From JASHPR01 sp963739645 (GTDB lineage: Bacteria; Actinomycetota; Actinomycetes; Streptosporangiales; Streptosporangiaceae): a DNA stretch of 64,000 bases. The notes under the pieces were generated by a model that was not told where the DNA came from, did no database searches, and saw nothing but the letters and a program-made list of their open reading frames with translations. Below are positions 8,147 to 16,957 of the stretch, piece by piece; positions within the stretch are counted from its first letter, which is position 1; each line of letters opens with the position of its first letter. The stretch is taken from contig CAVUBM010000075.1 in assembly GCA_963739645.1 (NCBI GenBank), positions 84,208 to 148,207 of the forward strand, given 5' to 3'. The translations under genes and the position numbers were made by a program.

Positions 8147-8718
8147 GGGTCTCCGTACATGTTGTAGCCGTACGTCTCCCAGAAGCCGGGCACGTCACGG
8201 TCCAGCAGCTCGAGCCTGCGCACCCACTTGGCGCTCTTCCAGAAGTAGAGGTGCGGGACCAGCAGCCGCGCCGGGCCGCCGTGCTCGGGATCGAGTGGCT
8301 CGCCGCCGTAGTCGAAGGCCACCCAGGCCCGCCCGCCGGTGACGTCCGCGAGCGGCAGGTTGGTCGTGTAGCCGCCGTCGCAGTGGGCGAGCACGTAGCT
8401 GGCGTGGTGCTCGACGTGGCTGAGCAGCGTGTCCACCGACACGCCCTGCCATATGGTGTCCAGCTTCGACCAGCGGGTCACGCAGTGGATGTCGACCGTG
8501 ACCCGCTCGGTAGGCAGGTCAAGGAACTCATCCCAGGTCCAGCTCCTGGGCTGGTCGCCGCCGGAGACCGAGAAGCTCCACGCGTCCAGCTTGGTGTGCG
8601 GGGTCGGGCCCGCCGACAGCACAGGGAAATCCTCGGTCACGTACTGGCCGGGCGGGACCCGGGACGGGTCGGCCACGGGCCGCCGCCGGCCACGGAATCC
8701 GCGCGAAATGGGGCTCAC
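8116..8718 (-). CDS. Sulfite oxidase-like molybdopterin oxidoreductase
   Basis: 200 residues matching the compact molybdopterin fold of the sulfite oxidase/YedY family. The conserved Cys that ligates Mo is in VDIHCVTRWSKLDTIWQGV; DGGYTTNLPL and the KSAKWVRRLELLDRDVPGFWE segment bind the cofactor and close the fold. No Tat signal is visible, so it is probably cytosolic, unlike YedY/MsrP. First gene of an operon with a flavoreductase and a zinc-ribbon protein. Confidence 0.87.
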   Translation of the reverse strand: MSPISRGFRGRRRPVADPSRVPPGQYVTEDFPVLSAGPTPHTKLDAWSFSVSGGDQPRSWTWDEFLDLPTERVTVDIHCVTRWSKLDTIWQGVSVDTLLSHVEHHASYVLAHCDGGYTTNLPLADVTGGRAWVAFDYGGEPLDPEHGGPARLLVPHLYFWKSAKWVRRLELLDRDVPGFWETYGYNMYGDPWKEQRYAGD

Positions 8719-8824
8719 CGCCGGTCAGCTCCTCCCGTAATAGGCGAACAGGAGCTATGTTTCCGCATCGGCCCCATCGCACGCCAGTAACAGGGCGTCA
8801 ATCCGGATGACGCCGCCGGGCCGC

Positions 8825-8864
8825 CCGGGTGCGCCGTCCGGACGACGCCGCCGGGCGCACCCGG
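8825..8864 (-). terminator. Hairpin after CYTH-CHAD gene
   Basis: Eleven-base arms CCGGGTGCGCC (8825-8835) and GGCGCACCCGG (8854-8864) with an 18-base loop lie just past the stop of the CYTH-CHAD gene. There is no T-run, as is common in high-GC actinobacteria. Likely a terminator for that gene. Confidence 0.55.
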
Positions 8865-8872
8865 TCACCGCG

Positions 8873-10393
8873 CTAGCGCATCCACGTCCGGTAGCGGCGG
8901 CGGGACGCCCGCTTCCAGGCCCGCCGCGCCCGGTGCTGGAGTTGCTCGGCCTCGTGGGTATCGTCGGCGTAGAGCAGGCCGTAGGTGAACGCGTTTTCCC
9001 CGGCCAGGTGGGCACGGATGCCGAGCTGGCGTTCTTCCTGGCGCGCGATGACCGTGTCCTGGTGGTCACCGAGCACGGTCTGGATCTGCTTCATCCGCTT
9101 GGTGAACCGCCGGGCCGGCTGGCCGATGGCGGGGGAGGCCGCCTCGCCGGCGTAACGGGCCTGCTTGGCCGCCTTGCGGGCCTCGTGCCACGCAGCGTCC
9201 CTGGGCTGGCCGGGCGGGACGTGCCTGGCCCGGTCCATCCGGCGGGCGGTCTTCCGGTAGGCGCGCCGCACCGCCTTGGCCACGGTGGCGGCCGCCGGCT
9301 GGTCCGCGTCGGGGCCGAACGGCGGGTCGGCCAGCAGCCGGTCGAGCTGGTCGAGCAGCGCGAAGTACCGCTCCGAGTCCAGCGCGGCCAGCGCCGCCTG
9401 GCGCGCTGCGGCGCGGGCGGGCGGGAAGTGGCCCTGTATCCGCGCCTGCACCGGTCCGATCAGCAGCTCCACCGGGATCCGGCCCAGGCGGGCCTGCAGG
9501 TGCCCGTCGAGCACCTCGGCGTCACGCGCCTCGCCGAGCACACCGCCGAGCCATTTGAGCTCGTCGGCGAGCTCGCCGGTCTGGTCGCGGCGGATGATCT
9601 TCCTGAACGACCGCAGCGTGCTGCGCAGCCGGCGGGTAGCCACCCGCATCTTGTGCACGGAGTCGGGCTCGTCGCGCCGCACCATCGGGTCCATCGACGT
9701 CAGGGCCGCTGCCTGTTCCCGCAGGTAGGCCACGACAACCTGGCCTGCGGGCGAGGACGGCGTCAGCGTCGGCGGGCCCGCAGGCGCGCGCGGCGGCAGG
9801 CTCAGGGCCCGCTCCAGCTTGGCCGCCCGGCCCGCCGGGTGCAGGCCCGCCCGGCGCAGCAGCTCGTCCGCGGCCCGCAGCAGCCGCCGGTCACCGTTGG
9901 TCAGCTCGACCTCGACCTCATCCCAGCGGGACACCGTGGTGCTGTCGCCCAGCGTCTGCGCGTGGACGTCATCGACCGCCACCTCGGCCAGCGACTCGCC
10001 ATCCTGGCCGAGCAGCACAAGCATCCGCCGCCGGGTGGTCAGGTGGGCGATGGGCCGGAGCGGCTCGCCGCGGGTATGCACCCGGACCAGGCTGGCCAGC
10101 TCGCTGGGCACACGCTGCCCGCTGCGGCCCGGCGGCAGCCGGATCTCGCTGCGGCTATTGGTTCCGGCCGGCAGCTTCAGGTGCCAGCCGGCGTCACCGC
10201 CGCCCCGCCGCCGCCGCAGCGTGATCCCGGCCCGGATCAGCCGCAGGTCAGCGGTGTCGTAGTAGTCGGCCTCGAGGACCTGCTCGTCAGGCCCGGCGGT
10301 TCCGGCCACCTGCGGCAGGTCCTCCAGCGGCGGCAGGGTGGCTCCGGCGGGCGCGTCGTACTTGGTCTCGGTTTCGTTGGCCGTAACAGTCAT
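8873..10393 (-). CDS. CYTH and CHAD domain protein
   Basis: 506 residues. An N-terminal CYTH domain (1 to about 195) opens with the ExExK signature ETETKY and continues through YYDTADLRLIRAGITLRRR, forming a triphosphate tunnel. A CHAD domain (about 215-500) with repeated His and basic residues follows: HKMRVATRRLRSTLRSFR and HEARKAAKQARYAGE. CHAD domains bind polyphosphate; the CYTH part may hydrolyse triphosphate compounds. The protein is monocistronic and ends at a hairpin. Confidence 0.88.
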   Translation of the reverse strand: MTVTANETETKYDAPAGATLPPLEDLPQVAGTAGPDEQVLEADYYDTADLRLIRAGITLRRRRGGGDAGWHLKLPAGTNSRSEIRLPPGRSGQRVPSELASLVRVHTRGEPLRPIAHLTTRRRMLVLLGQDGESLAEVAVDDVHAQTLGDSTTVSRWDEVEVELTNGDRRLLRAADELLRRAGLHPAGRAAKLERALSLPPRAPAGPPTLTPSSPAGQVVVAYLREQAAALTSMDPMVRRDEPDSVHKMRVATRRLRSTLRSFRKIIRRDQTGELADELKWLGGVLGEARDAEVLDGHLQARLGRIPVELLIGPVQARIQGHFPPARAAARQAALAALDSERYFALLDQLDRLLADPPFGPDADQPAAATVAKAVRRAYRKTARRMDRARHVPPGQPRDAAWHEARKAAKQARYAGEAASPAIGQPARRFTKRMKQIQTVLGDHQDTVIARQEERQLGIRAHLAGENAFTYGLLYADDTHEAEQLQHRARRAWKRASRRRYRTWMR

Positions 10394-10563
10394 GCCGGTC
10401 CGCTACCCCCCGTGCGGGGCGCAACCGCCCGGGCGGGGAATCGCAGGGCCGGGCTACGCCCCTGACCCTCGGGCCGCCGGTTCGCTGAGATCCGGTATAA
10501 CCCGATAAATGAGCGGCGATCACACCCAAGCGGAGGACCGGCGCCCGCCCTCGGAAGACCAGG

Positions 10564-10779
10564 TTCAGCCGCCGCCGTACCGGCGCAACCTCCTGGCGGG
10601 TGTGGCGGGACGCCAGCGATCCAGGCCGGGTCCTTGAGCAGTTCGTCGTCGCGTCCTGGGCCGAGCACCTGCGCCAGCATGGCCGCGTCACCCAGCGCGA
10701 CCAGGACCGGCTTGACCTGGTGCGCGGGCTCACCGAGGCGGGCCAGCCTGCCACGGTGACGCACTGGATCGCGCGGTAG
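10564..10779 (+). pseudogene. C-terminal stub of an MFS_3-type transporter
   Basis: In the frame ending at TAG 10777-10779 the peptide RRRTGATSWRVWRDASDPGR, then SWAEHLRQHGRVTQRD and VTHWIAR, matches the soluble C-terminal tail of large MFS_3 (enterobactin-exporter-like) transporters. Nothing upstream resembles the 12 membrane helices: the frame closes at 10510. So only about 70 C-terminal codons of a gene of more than 500 remain, between two intact loci. Confidence 0.7.
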
Positions 10780-10821
10780 CCAGGCCGTGCGGCCGCGCCG
10801 CGGGACGGCGGCGGTTGGGCG

Positions 10822-11713
10822 TCAGCTGGCCGGGCCGCGGACAGCGCCGCGGCTCGCGGCCAGCACGCCCCGGTAGTCCTGGTGGCAGGGATCGCAGCTG
10901 CGCAGGTGAGCCTCGACCGGCGCGTAGTTCCGCGCCGGGTCCAGCCCGCGCCGCTCGATGTCGACGTAGCCGTCCAGGTTGCGGAACGTGATGTCGCATC
11001 CGGCGTCGCCCTGGGTGACGCCGACCAGCCGGTCCGGGCCGGGCGCGCCGCCCAGGAGCTGCCGGGCGACGGGCACGAGGTCGAGGCCGTCGGCGGCAAG
11101 GCTGTGACGCAGTTGTCTGCGCGCCTCGAACAGCGCCTTGTAGACGGCGTTCCGGGTCGACCCGAGCTCCATGGCCAGCACGTCGATGGGGATGTTGCCG
11201 AGGACGACGGCCTGGAAGGCGGCGCGCTGCTGCTCGCTGAGGTCTTCGGTGACGGCCCGCCGGAGTGCGGCCAGGACCCCGCTCCAGCTGGCCTGGTCGT
11301 CAGCGCCGAGGCCGAGCAGGCCGGGCAGCCGCGCCCAGTGCTCCTGATCGGCCGGGATCGACACCGTGCGCCAGGCCAGCCGGGCGATCTCCGCGGAGAT
11401 CTCCGCCACCACGTACTTGCTGGCCCAGATCGTGAACGGGGTCCGGCCGTCGTGGTCGCCGAAGTTCGCGGTGATCGCGGCCAGGACGCTCTTGGTCACC
11501 TGCTCGGCCAGATCGTCCGCGTCGAGGTCGCCCATGGGCAGCGCTGCGCGCCTGGCGGCTGATCTCGTTGCGGGCCGTTCTCAGCAGCATCTCGTTCAGC
11601 CGCGCGGCGGTCTCATCACGCGGCGGCTCCGCATCGCGCAGCGCCTCAGCCCAGACCGTGCCCCCTGCCGCCGCTGATGGTCCTGGCCTGGTCCTCGTGT
11701 CCAAGGTGCTCAC
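10822..11713 (-). pseudogene. Sigma-70 family factor with C-terminal zinc finger, frameshifted
   Basis: The gene starts at GTG 11713 (upstream GGGGCAGGAA) and reads VSTLDTRT through LNEMLLRTARNEISRQARSA; at about 11537 the frame changes and continues GDLDADDLAEQVTKSVLAA, WASKYVVAEISAEIARLAW (region 2) and LSEQQRAAFQAVVLGN with a region-4 helix-turn-helix (IDVLAMELGSTRNAVYKALF). One extra base explains the break. The C-terminus adds HLRSCDPCHQDY, the HxxxCxxC zinc motif typical of anti-sigma factors, so regulator and sensor may be fused. Confidence 0.75.
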
Positions 11714-11839
11714 TTCCTGCCCCGGCCGAGGCAGCGCGACAGGGACGTATGTAGGGAGGTGATCCCCAGCGGTGTACTGGCCGGTCCCAGGGTCCAAGGC
11801 ATTTGTTTCATCTGAGCCCACCAAGTCGCCGATCATAAG

Positions 11840-12547
11840 TCAACGGCCATTATCGCCACCGCCTGTGGCAGATGGGTCACCCGGAGCGGATGGTTCTTCC
11901 TGCCGTCGGCCTAGGGCCGAGACAGCATCGACCGTCAGCCCGGCCAGGCTGGTGAGAACCAGCCTGGCGGCCGCCAGCGCGTCGGGGTCGGGCGGGTACT
12001 GCGGGTGCGGCACGGCGATGACCTGCAGGCCAGCCGCGGCCGCCGAGCGGAGCCCGTTGCTGGAGTCCTCGACCGCGGCGCAGTCGGGCGGGCGGACGCC
12101 GAGTTCCGCCGTGACGGACAGGTAGATATCCGGGGCGGGTTTCCCGTGCGCGACCTGCTCGGTGGACATCACGACCGCGAACGACGAGCGCAGGCCGGCG
12201 GCGGCCAGAACGGTGTCGATCAGCCTGGTCGGCGCCGAGCTGGCCAGCCCGAGCGGCCAGTGCGCGGCCAGCCGCCGTACCGTCTCGGGGGCATCGGGCA
12301 GGAGCGGCAGCCGCTCCCGGTAGCGGGCAGCCATCCGGTCGATGACGTAGTCGGCGACCTGGTCGGGGGACAGGCCGACGCCCAGGTCCTCGCTGAGGTA
12401 CCTGGCCCACTCCCGCGTGCTCATGCCCATGATCCGGCGCTGCGAGTCCGGGGCCCAGTGCCCGCCGTGCTCGGCCACCAGCTCCCTGCGGACCTCCTCC
12501 CAGACCGGCTCTGAGTCGACAAGCACGCCGTCCAGGTCGAATACCAC
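11840..12547 (-). CDS. HAD-family phosphatase, beta-phosphoglucomutase-like
   Basis: HAD subfamily IA: VVFDLDGVLVDSE (nucleophile and acid Asp), LASSAPTRLID (motif II Ser), KPAPDIYL (motif III Lys) and VEDSSNGLRSA (motif IV). It probably dephosphorylates a sugar phosphate. The usual family start (MIEAVVFDLDG) would need ATG at 12559, but one extra base puts it out of frame, so the frame as read begins at GTG 12547. This is either an indel or a genuine short start. The C-terminal 15 residues are low complexity. Confidence 0.8.
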   Translation of the reverse strand: MVFDLDGVLVDSEPVWEEVRRELVAEHGGHWAPDSQRRIMGMSTREWARYLSEDLGVGLSPDQVADYVIDRMAARYRERLPLLPDAPETVRRLAAHWPLGLASSAPTRLIDTVLAAAGLRSSFAVVMSTEQVAHGKPAPDIYLSVTAELGVRPPDCAAVEDSSNGLRSAAAAGLQVIAVPHPQYPPDPDALAAARLVLTSLAGLTVDAVSALGRRQEEPSAPGDPSATGGGDNGR

Positions 12548-12654
12548 GTGCCTCGATCATGCGGAACCCGCCGGGGACGAGAGGAGATTCGGCGCTATCA
12601 GGCTGACGCGGGACACGCACTGGATCTTGCCATGTCCCGGTCCGGGGCCCGGCG

Positions 12655-13512
12655 CTAGGCCGGCGCGGCCACCCGCAGCCGGGGGTGAACGGCCGGGGGC
12701 ACCAGCCAGCGCAGCAGCTCCCGGCGGCCGAGCCGGCCCAGGTGGCGGAGCAGCTCCGGCCGGGCCGCGGACTGGCTGACGTGCGCCTGCGCGGCGCACT
12801 GCTGCAGGGCGCGGGCCGCCGCGGCGTCGGTACCCAGGTCGATCATCCAGCTGCGGCGGGTGCCCGGTTCGGTGCGGGCCACCACCGGCAGGCCGCACGC
12901 CTCTGCGGCCAGGCACGCCGCCTTGGCCACGCGGGCGTCATCGGGATCACTGGCCGCCGAGGGGTCGACGACCAGCAGCAGATCCGGCTGGTAGGCACGG
13001 ATCGCGCGCCGCACCCGCTCGGTCAGCTCGGTCACCGGGGACAGGCGCAGCCCGCCATCCGGGTAGTCGGACACCGAGACCGACGAGACACCGAGCAGCC
13101 CCGCCGCGACCTGCAGCTCAAACGGCCGGATGGTCTCCAGCCGCTCGCACGTGGCGTTCTGGGGTGAGGCCTCGCCCCGGGTCAGGCATAGCAGGGCCAG
13201 GCTCGCGCCCTGGCGCCGGAACCCGTACAGCAGCCCGCCGAGTTCGGCCGATTCCTGGCCGGGCCGTGCGATGACGGCCAGCACCATCCCGGCCGGGGGC
13301 AGCGACCGGACGGCGAACCCGGCCGCCTGGCCCGCCTGGGCCAGTGCCTCTGGGGCCAGTGCCTCGGGGGCCAGCTCGGTCGCGTCCTCGGCGGCGGCCA
13401 GCATGTCGCCGCCCGCCGCGGCCAAATCCGCGCTATCGTCCCAAAGCGGCGCTTCGCCGTATGTCCTATGGGGAACGCTGGTGTACACGGTCGGAGTGAG
13501 CGTGTTGTCCAT
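12655..13512 (-). CDS. PIG-L-like protein lacking metal-binding residues
   Basis: The 285-residue protein follows the PIG-L (LmbE) deacetylase fold: LAVIARPGQESAELGGLLYG, ALLCLTRGEAS, VSVSDYPDGGLR. The zinc-binding AHPDDE motif is replaced by ARPGQES, and the distal HxxDH motif region reads DPSAASDPDDARVAKAA without His. It is therefore unlikely to deacetylate GlcNAc-type substrates through zinc; a binding or regulatory role is possible. ATG at 13512 is chosen over an upstream one at 13548. The USP gene diverges from it. Confidence 0.7.
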   Translation of the reverse strand: MDNTLTPTVYTSVPHRTYGEAPLWDDSADLAAAGGDMLAAAEDATELAPEALAPEALAQAGQAAGFAVRSLPPAGMVLAVIARPGQESAELGGLLYGFRRQGASLALLCLTRGEASPQNATCERLETIRPFELQVAAGLLGVSSVSVSDYPDGGLRLSPVTELTERVRRAIRAYQPDLLLVVDPSAASDPDDARVAKAACLAAEACGLPVVARTEPGTRRSWMIDLGTDAAAARALQQCAAQAHVSQSAARPELLRHLGRLGRRELLRWLVPPAVHPRLRVAAPA

Positions 13513-13652
13513 GACAGTGATCCCTCGTCTCCTCGCTGGCATCTGCATCAGACCGGGAAGCCGTGAACCCCTGGTGCGGGGGAGATGGAGATGGCATGGA
13601 TACGAATGTGACGGCGGCCACAGGATGACGAGATGACTGAGGCAGGCGGGCG

Positions 13653-14102
13653 ATGACCAGCGAAGGACTCATTCAGCAGCGCGTCGTAGTCGGAGTCGAC
13701 GGATCAGCGGAGTCGGTGGCGGCCCTGGGCTGGGCGGCCAGGTACGCCCAGCAGACGGGCGCCACGGTCCGGGCCGTGCTGGCCTGGCACTACCCGGGGG
13801 CGGTCGGCGGGCCGCCGATGGAGCACTCGCCGCTCCGGCCGCAGACCGAGCAGCAGATGCAGGACCGGCTCAACGAGGCCATCGCCCAGGTGTACCCGGG
13901 TGCCGGGCGGAACGGCGTGGAGGCCAAGGTCAGCTACGGCCACCCGGCGGAGGTGCTGATCGACGAGTCCGCCGACGCCGACCTGCTCGTGGTCGGGCAC
14001 ATTGGCCACGGCGGGTTCGTCGGCATGCACATCGGGTCGGTGAGCATTCACTGCGTGAACGCCGCGCAGTGCCCGGTGACCGTCGTCCGCTCGAAGAGCT
14101 GA
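13653..14102 (+). CDS. Universal stress protein (UspA family)
   Basis: 149 residues with one USP domain: VVVGVDGSAESVAALGWAA at the N-terminus and the ATP-binding loop GHIGHGGFVGMHIGSVS near the end, fitting the GxxGxxxxxxxxxGS pattern, so it probably binds ATP. In actinobacteria such genes are often hypoxia- or starvation-induced, but no such box is evident here. Divergent from the PIG-L-like gene. Confidence 0.88.
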   Translation: MTSEGLIQQRVVVGVDGSAESVAALGWAARYAQQTGATVRAVLAWHYPGAVGGPPMEHSPLRPQTEQQMQDRLNEAIAQVYPGAGRNGVEAKVSYGHPAEVLIDESADADLLVVGHIGHGGFVGMHIGSVSIHCVNAAQCPVTVVRSKS

Positions 14103-14197
14103 GCCAGTCGCCGAGCCGGCGTCCGCCCACCCTGTGTCGGCGTCTCCCCGTTCAGCATGCGTTTCGGCGCTATCCCGCGGACAGGTAATTGAGGCTG

Positions 14198-14245
14198 AAT
14201 CGATATTCGATTACCCTTCTTAAAACAAATTATTTGTGCTATGCT
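14198..14245 (+). promoter_or_regulatory. AT-rich control region with two palindromes
   Basis: The intergenic stretch before the dienelactone hydrolase gene is strikingly AT-rich for this genome. It holds AATCGA-TAT-TCGATT (14198-14212) and ACAAAT-T-ATTTGT (14225-14237), followed by a -10-like TATGCT (14240-14245). The two palindromes are unrelated, so one may be an operator and the other part of the promoter. Confidence 0.45.
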
Positions 14246-14272
14246 ATTCGCACGTGGTGTTAACATGCGCTA

Positions 14273-15076
14273 ATGCCCGAGAATGAAATCACCACTCAAT
14301 CCACCGGTGTATTGGCCGCAGATGTTTCGGCCGGGGCCCTGGCCTACAGCGACGCGGATACCCCGCTGACCGGCATGCTGTACCGGGACCAGGCCCGCCC
14401 CGGCCGGCGGCCGGGGATCATGCTCGTCCACGGCGGTGCCGGTCTCGATGAGCACGCGCACGACCAGGCGCGGCGTTACGCGGCGCTCGGGTTCGTGGTC
14501 CTCGCGGCCGACATGTTCGGCGACGGCGTCGCCGGGAACCGGGAGCGGGTGATCCAGACGGTCACTGGTCTGCGCGATGACCCCGGGCGCCTGGTGCGGC
14601 GGGGCCAGGCCGGGCTGGCGGCGCTGGCCCGCTGCCCGGGCACTGACGGGCGGTTCGCCGCGGTCGGCTTCTGCTTCGGCGGCCTGGCCGTCCTGGCCCT
14701 GGCCCGGGCCGGCGAGAACCTGGCGGGCGTGGTCAGCATGCACGGCAGCCTGGCCACCAGCACGCCCGCGGAACCCGGCGCGGTGCGAGCCAGCGTGCTC
14801 GCCTGCCACGGCGCCCTGGACCCGCACGTGCCCCTGGCTGACGTCACCGCGTTCGCCGATGAGATGGACCACGCGGGCGCCGACTGGCAGCTGATCATGT
14901 ACGGCGGCGCCCAGCACGGGTTCACGCACTCCCGCGCGACCCCGGGAGCCATCCCGGGTGTCGCCTACGACCCGGTGGCCGACGCCCGCTCGTTCACGGC
15001 GGCGGGCACGTTCCTCACCGGGATATTCGCCGATCCTGCGGCCACTGCGGCAAGCGGCGCTCAGCGGCCGAGCTGA
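14273..15076 (+). CDS. Dienelactone hydrolase family protein
   Basis: 267 residues with the DLH catalytic triad: Cys in GFCFGG, Asp in HGALDPHVPL and His in GGAQHGFT. DLH enzymes open lactone rings in chlorocatechol breakdown, but many actinobacterial members are general esterases; no other catechol-pathway gene is nearby. No good ribosome site precedes the ATG at 14273. Confidence 0.87.
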   Translation: MPENEITTQSTGVLAADVSAGALAYSDADTPLTGMLYRDQARPGRRPGIMLVHGGAGLDEHAHDQARRYAALGFVVLAADMFGDGVAGNRERVIQTVTGLRDDPGRLVRRGQAGLAALARCPGTDGRFAAVGFCFGGLAVLALARAGENLAGVVSMHGSLATSTPAEPGAVRASVLACHGALDPHVPLADVTAFADEMDHAGADWQLIMYGGAQHGFTHSRATPGAIPGVAYDPVADARSFTAAGTFLTGIFADPAATAASGAQRPS

Positions 15077-15122
15077 CCGCCGAGCCGCAGCTGGAGCCAG
15101 CTGGCGGGGTCAGCTGGCGGGG

Positions 15123-15929
15123 TCAGCCGGCGCGCCGGTAGGCGCGGACCGCGAGCGGGGCGAACACGATGAAGATCGCGGCCAGCCACGCGATGCTCCA
15201 CCACAGGTTGGCCGCGATCGGGCCGCCCAGCGCCATCGCGCGCATCGCGTTGACCACGTAGGTGACCGGCTGGTGGTTGGCGAAGGCCTGCATCCAGCCG
15301 GGCATGGTCGAGACCGGCACGAACGCCGAGCTGACGAACGTGAGCGGGAACAGCCAGATCAGCCCGAAGGCCTGCACCGACTCCTCATCGCCGATGGCCA
15401 GCCCGGTGAAGGCCGCAACGCAGCAGATGGCCAGCCCGAAGACGGTGGCGAGCACGATCATGGCCACGGCCATGGCGAAGCCGTTCTCGAACCGGAAACC
15501 AACCGCGTATCCCACTCCGACGATGATCAGGATCGTGATGAGCATCCGCCCGGTGTCGGCCACCAGGCGGCCCGCCAGCACCGCCGACCGCGCCATCGGC
15601 ATCGACTTCAACCGGTCGATCACGCCCTTCTGGAGTTCCTGGGCCAGCGCGATGGCGGTACCGAACGTCGCGAACGCCGCCGTCTGCGCGATGATCCCCG
15701 GCATCAGGAAGTTGACGTAGCTGGTGCCAGGGACCGGGATCGCGCCGCCGAACACGTACACGAACAGCAGCACGAACATCACCGGCTGGATCACGGTGAA
15801 CACGATGTACGCGGGCACGCGCATCCAGACCAGCAGGTTGCGCCGGGTGATGGTGAGCGTGTCGCTGACTGCCCAGCGGGTCCGGGTGACCAGGCCCGGG
15901 TCGGCCACGGGAACGGCGACGGCGGTCAT
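15123..15929 (-). CDS. ABC-2 type permease, DrrB-like
   Basis: 268 residues with six predicted membrane segments. RSMPMARSAVLAGRLVADTGR is the typical ABC-2 coupling loop and PVTYVVNAMRAMALGG is near the C-terminus. Its ATG overlaps the stop of the ATPase gene by four bases (ATGA). Together they form a daunorubicin-resistance-type exporter of drugs or lipids. Upstream of the end, a 13-base unit AGCTGGCGGGGTC is repeated twice at about 15098-15124. Confidence 0.88.
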   Translation of the reverse strand: MTAVAVPVADPGLVTRTRWAVSDTLTITRRNLLVWMRVPAYIVFTVIQPVMFVLLFVYVFGGAIPVPGTSYVNFLMPGIIAQTAAFATFGTAIALAQELQKGVIDRLKSMPMARSAVLAGRLVADTGRMLITILIIVGVGYAVGFRFENGFAMAVAMIVLATVFGLAICCVAAFTGLAIGDEESVQAFGLIWLFPLTFVSSAFVPVSTMPGWMQAFANHQPVTYVVNAMRAMALGGPIAANLWWSIAWLAAIFIVFAPLAVRAYRRAG

Positions 15930-16957
15930 GATGCTGCCCTCGCGGTGTCCTTTTCCTGCTTGGCCGCCCGGCGCCGGCCGCGCCGGCCTTTCGCTGGCTG
16001 TTCCTCCTCCTCGGCGGCGTGCCCGGTCAGCGCCAGGAACACGTCGTCGAGGGAAGGCCGCCGCAGGGCCAGGCCCTGGGTCTTGACCCCGGCGCCATCC
16101 AGCCCGCGCACCGCCTCAATGAGCGCGTCGGAACCGCGCCCGCCGACCCCCATGTTGATCACTCCCGTCTCCTCGTCCACGTGCGGCTCGCTCTCGCCGA
16201 TCTTCTTGACCGCGCTGACCGCGTCGCCGATCCTGGTCCGGTCGGGCACGGAGAACTCGAGCACATCCCCGCCGACCCGGCTCTTCAGCTGCTCGGCCGT
16301 GCCGGCCGCGATGACCAGGCCGTGGTCGATCACCACGATCTCGTCGGCCAGCTCATCGGCCTCATCCAGGTACTGCGTGGTGAGCAGCGTCGTGGTTCCG
16401 GCCGCCACCAGGGACCGGATGATGTCCCACATGCCCAGCCGTGATCGCGGGTCCAGGCCCGTGGTCGGCTCGTCGAGGAACAGGACCTGCGGCCGGCCGA
16501 CCAGACTGGCGGCCAGGTCCAGGCGGCGCTGCATGCCGCCGGAGAAGTTCTTGGCCGACCGGTCCGCGGCGTCGGTCAGCCCGAACTGCTCCAGCAGCTC
16601 GGTGGCGCGGCTGCGGGACTCGGCCTTGCTCAGGTGGTAGAGCCGCCCCACGATCTCCAGGTTCTCCCGGCCGGTCAGCTCCTCCTGGATGGCGGCCGAC
16701 TGCCCGGACAGGCCGATCGAGCGCCGGACCGCGGCCGCCTCCCGCACCACGTCGCGGCCCTCGACCAGGGCCCGGCCCTGGTCCGGGAGCAGCAGCGTGG
16801 TCAGGATGCGGACCGCGGTCGTCTTGCCCGCGCCGTTCGGCCCGAGCACCCCGAGCACGGTCCCGCGCGGCACCGAAAGGTCGATGCCCCGCAGCGCGCG
16901 CACGTCCCCGAATGACTTGGTCAGGCCCTCCACCAGAATCGCCGGCCCCGAGCTCAT
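15926..16957 (-). CDS. ABC transporter ATPase, DrrA-like
   Basis: About 343 residues from ATG 16957. Walker A GPNGAGKTTA, Q-loop, signature NFSGGMQRRLDLA, Walker B VLFLDEPTTGLD and the H-loop region TTQYLDEADELAD (Gln replaces the switch His, as in DrrA). The C-terminal 100 residues form the DrrA regulatory domain with RRPSLDDVFLALTG, then a highly basic tail (GRRGRRRAAKQEK). First gene of the exporter operon. Confidence 0.9.
   Translation of the reverse strand: MSSGPAILVEGLTKSFGDVRALRGIDLSVPRGTVLGVLGPNGAGKTTAVRILTTLLLPDQGRALVEGRDVVREAAAVRRSIGLSGQSAAIQEELTGRENLEIVGRLYHLSKAESRSRATELLEQFGLTDAADRSAKNFSGGMQRRLDLAASLVGRPQVLFLDEPTTGLDPRSRLGMWDIIRSLVAAGTTTLLTTQYLDEADELADEIVVIDHGLVIAAGTAEQLKSRVGGDVLEFSVPDRTRIGDAVSAVKKIGESEPHVDEETGVINMGVGGRGSDALIEAVRGLDGAGVKTQGLALRRPSLDDVFLALTGHAAEEEEQPAKGRRGRRRAAKQEKDTARAAS

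Noticed and set aside
8807..8862. Direct repeats GACGCCGCCGGGC near the CYTH-CHAD end
   Set aside because: They are explained by the hairpin called as a terminator and by local GC composition.
8807..10465. Long plus-strand frame across the CYTH-CHAD gene
   Set aside because: The opposite strand has clear CYTH and CHAD motifs; this frame is rich in Gly, Arg and His with no fold.
15098..15124. Tandem 13-base repeat AGCTGGCGGGGTC
   Set aside because: Only two units at a gene end; not enough to call a functional repeat.
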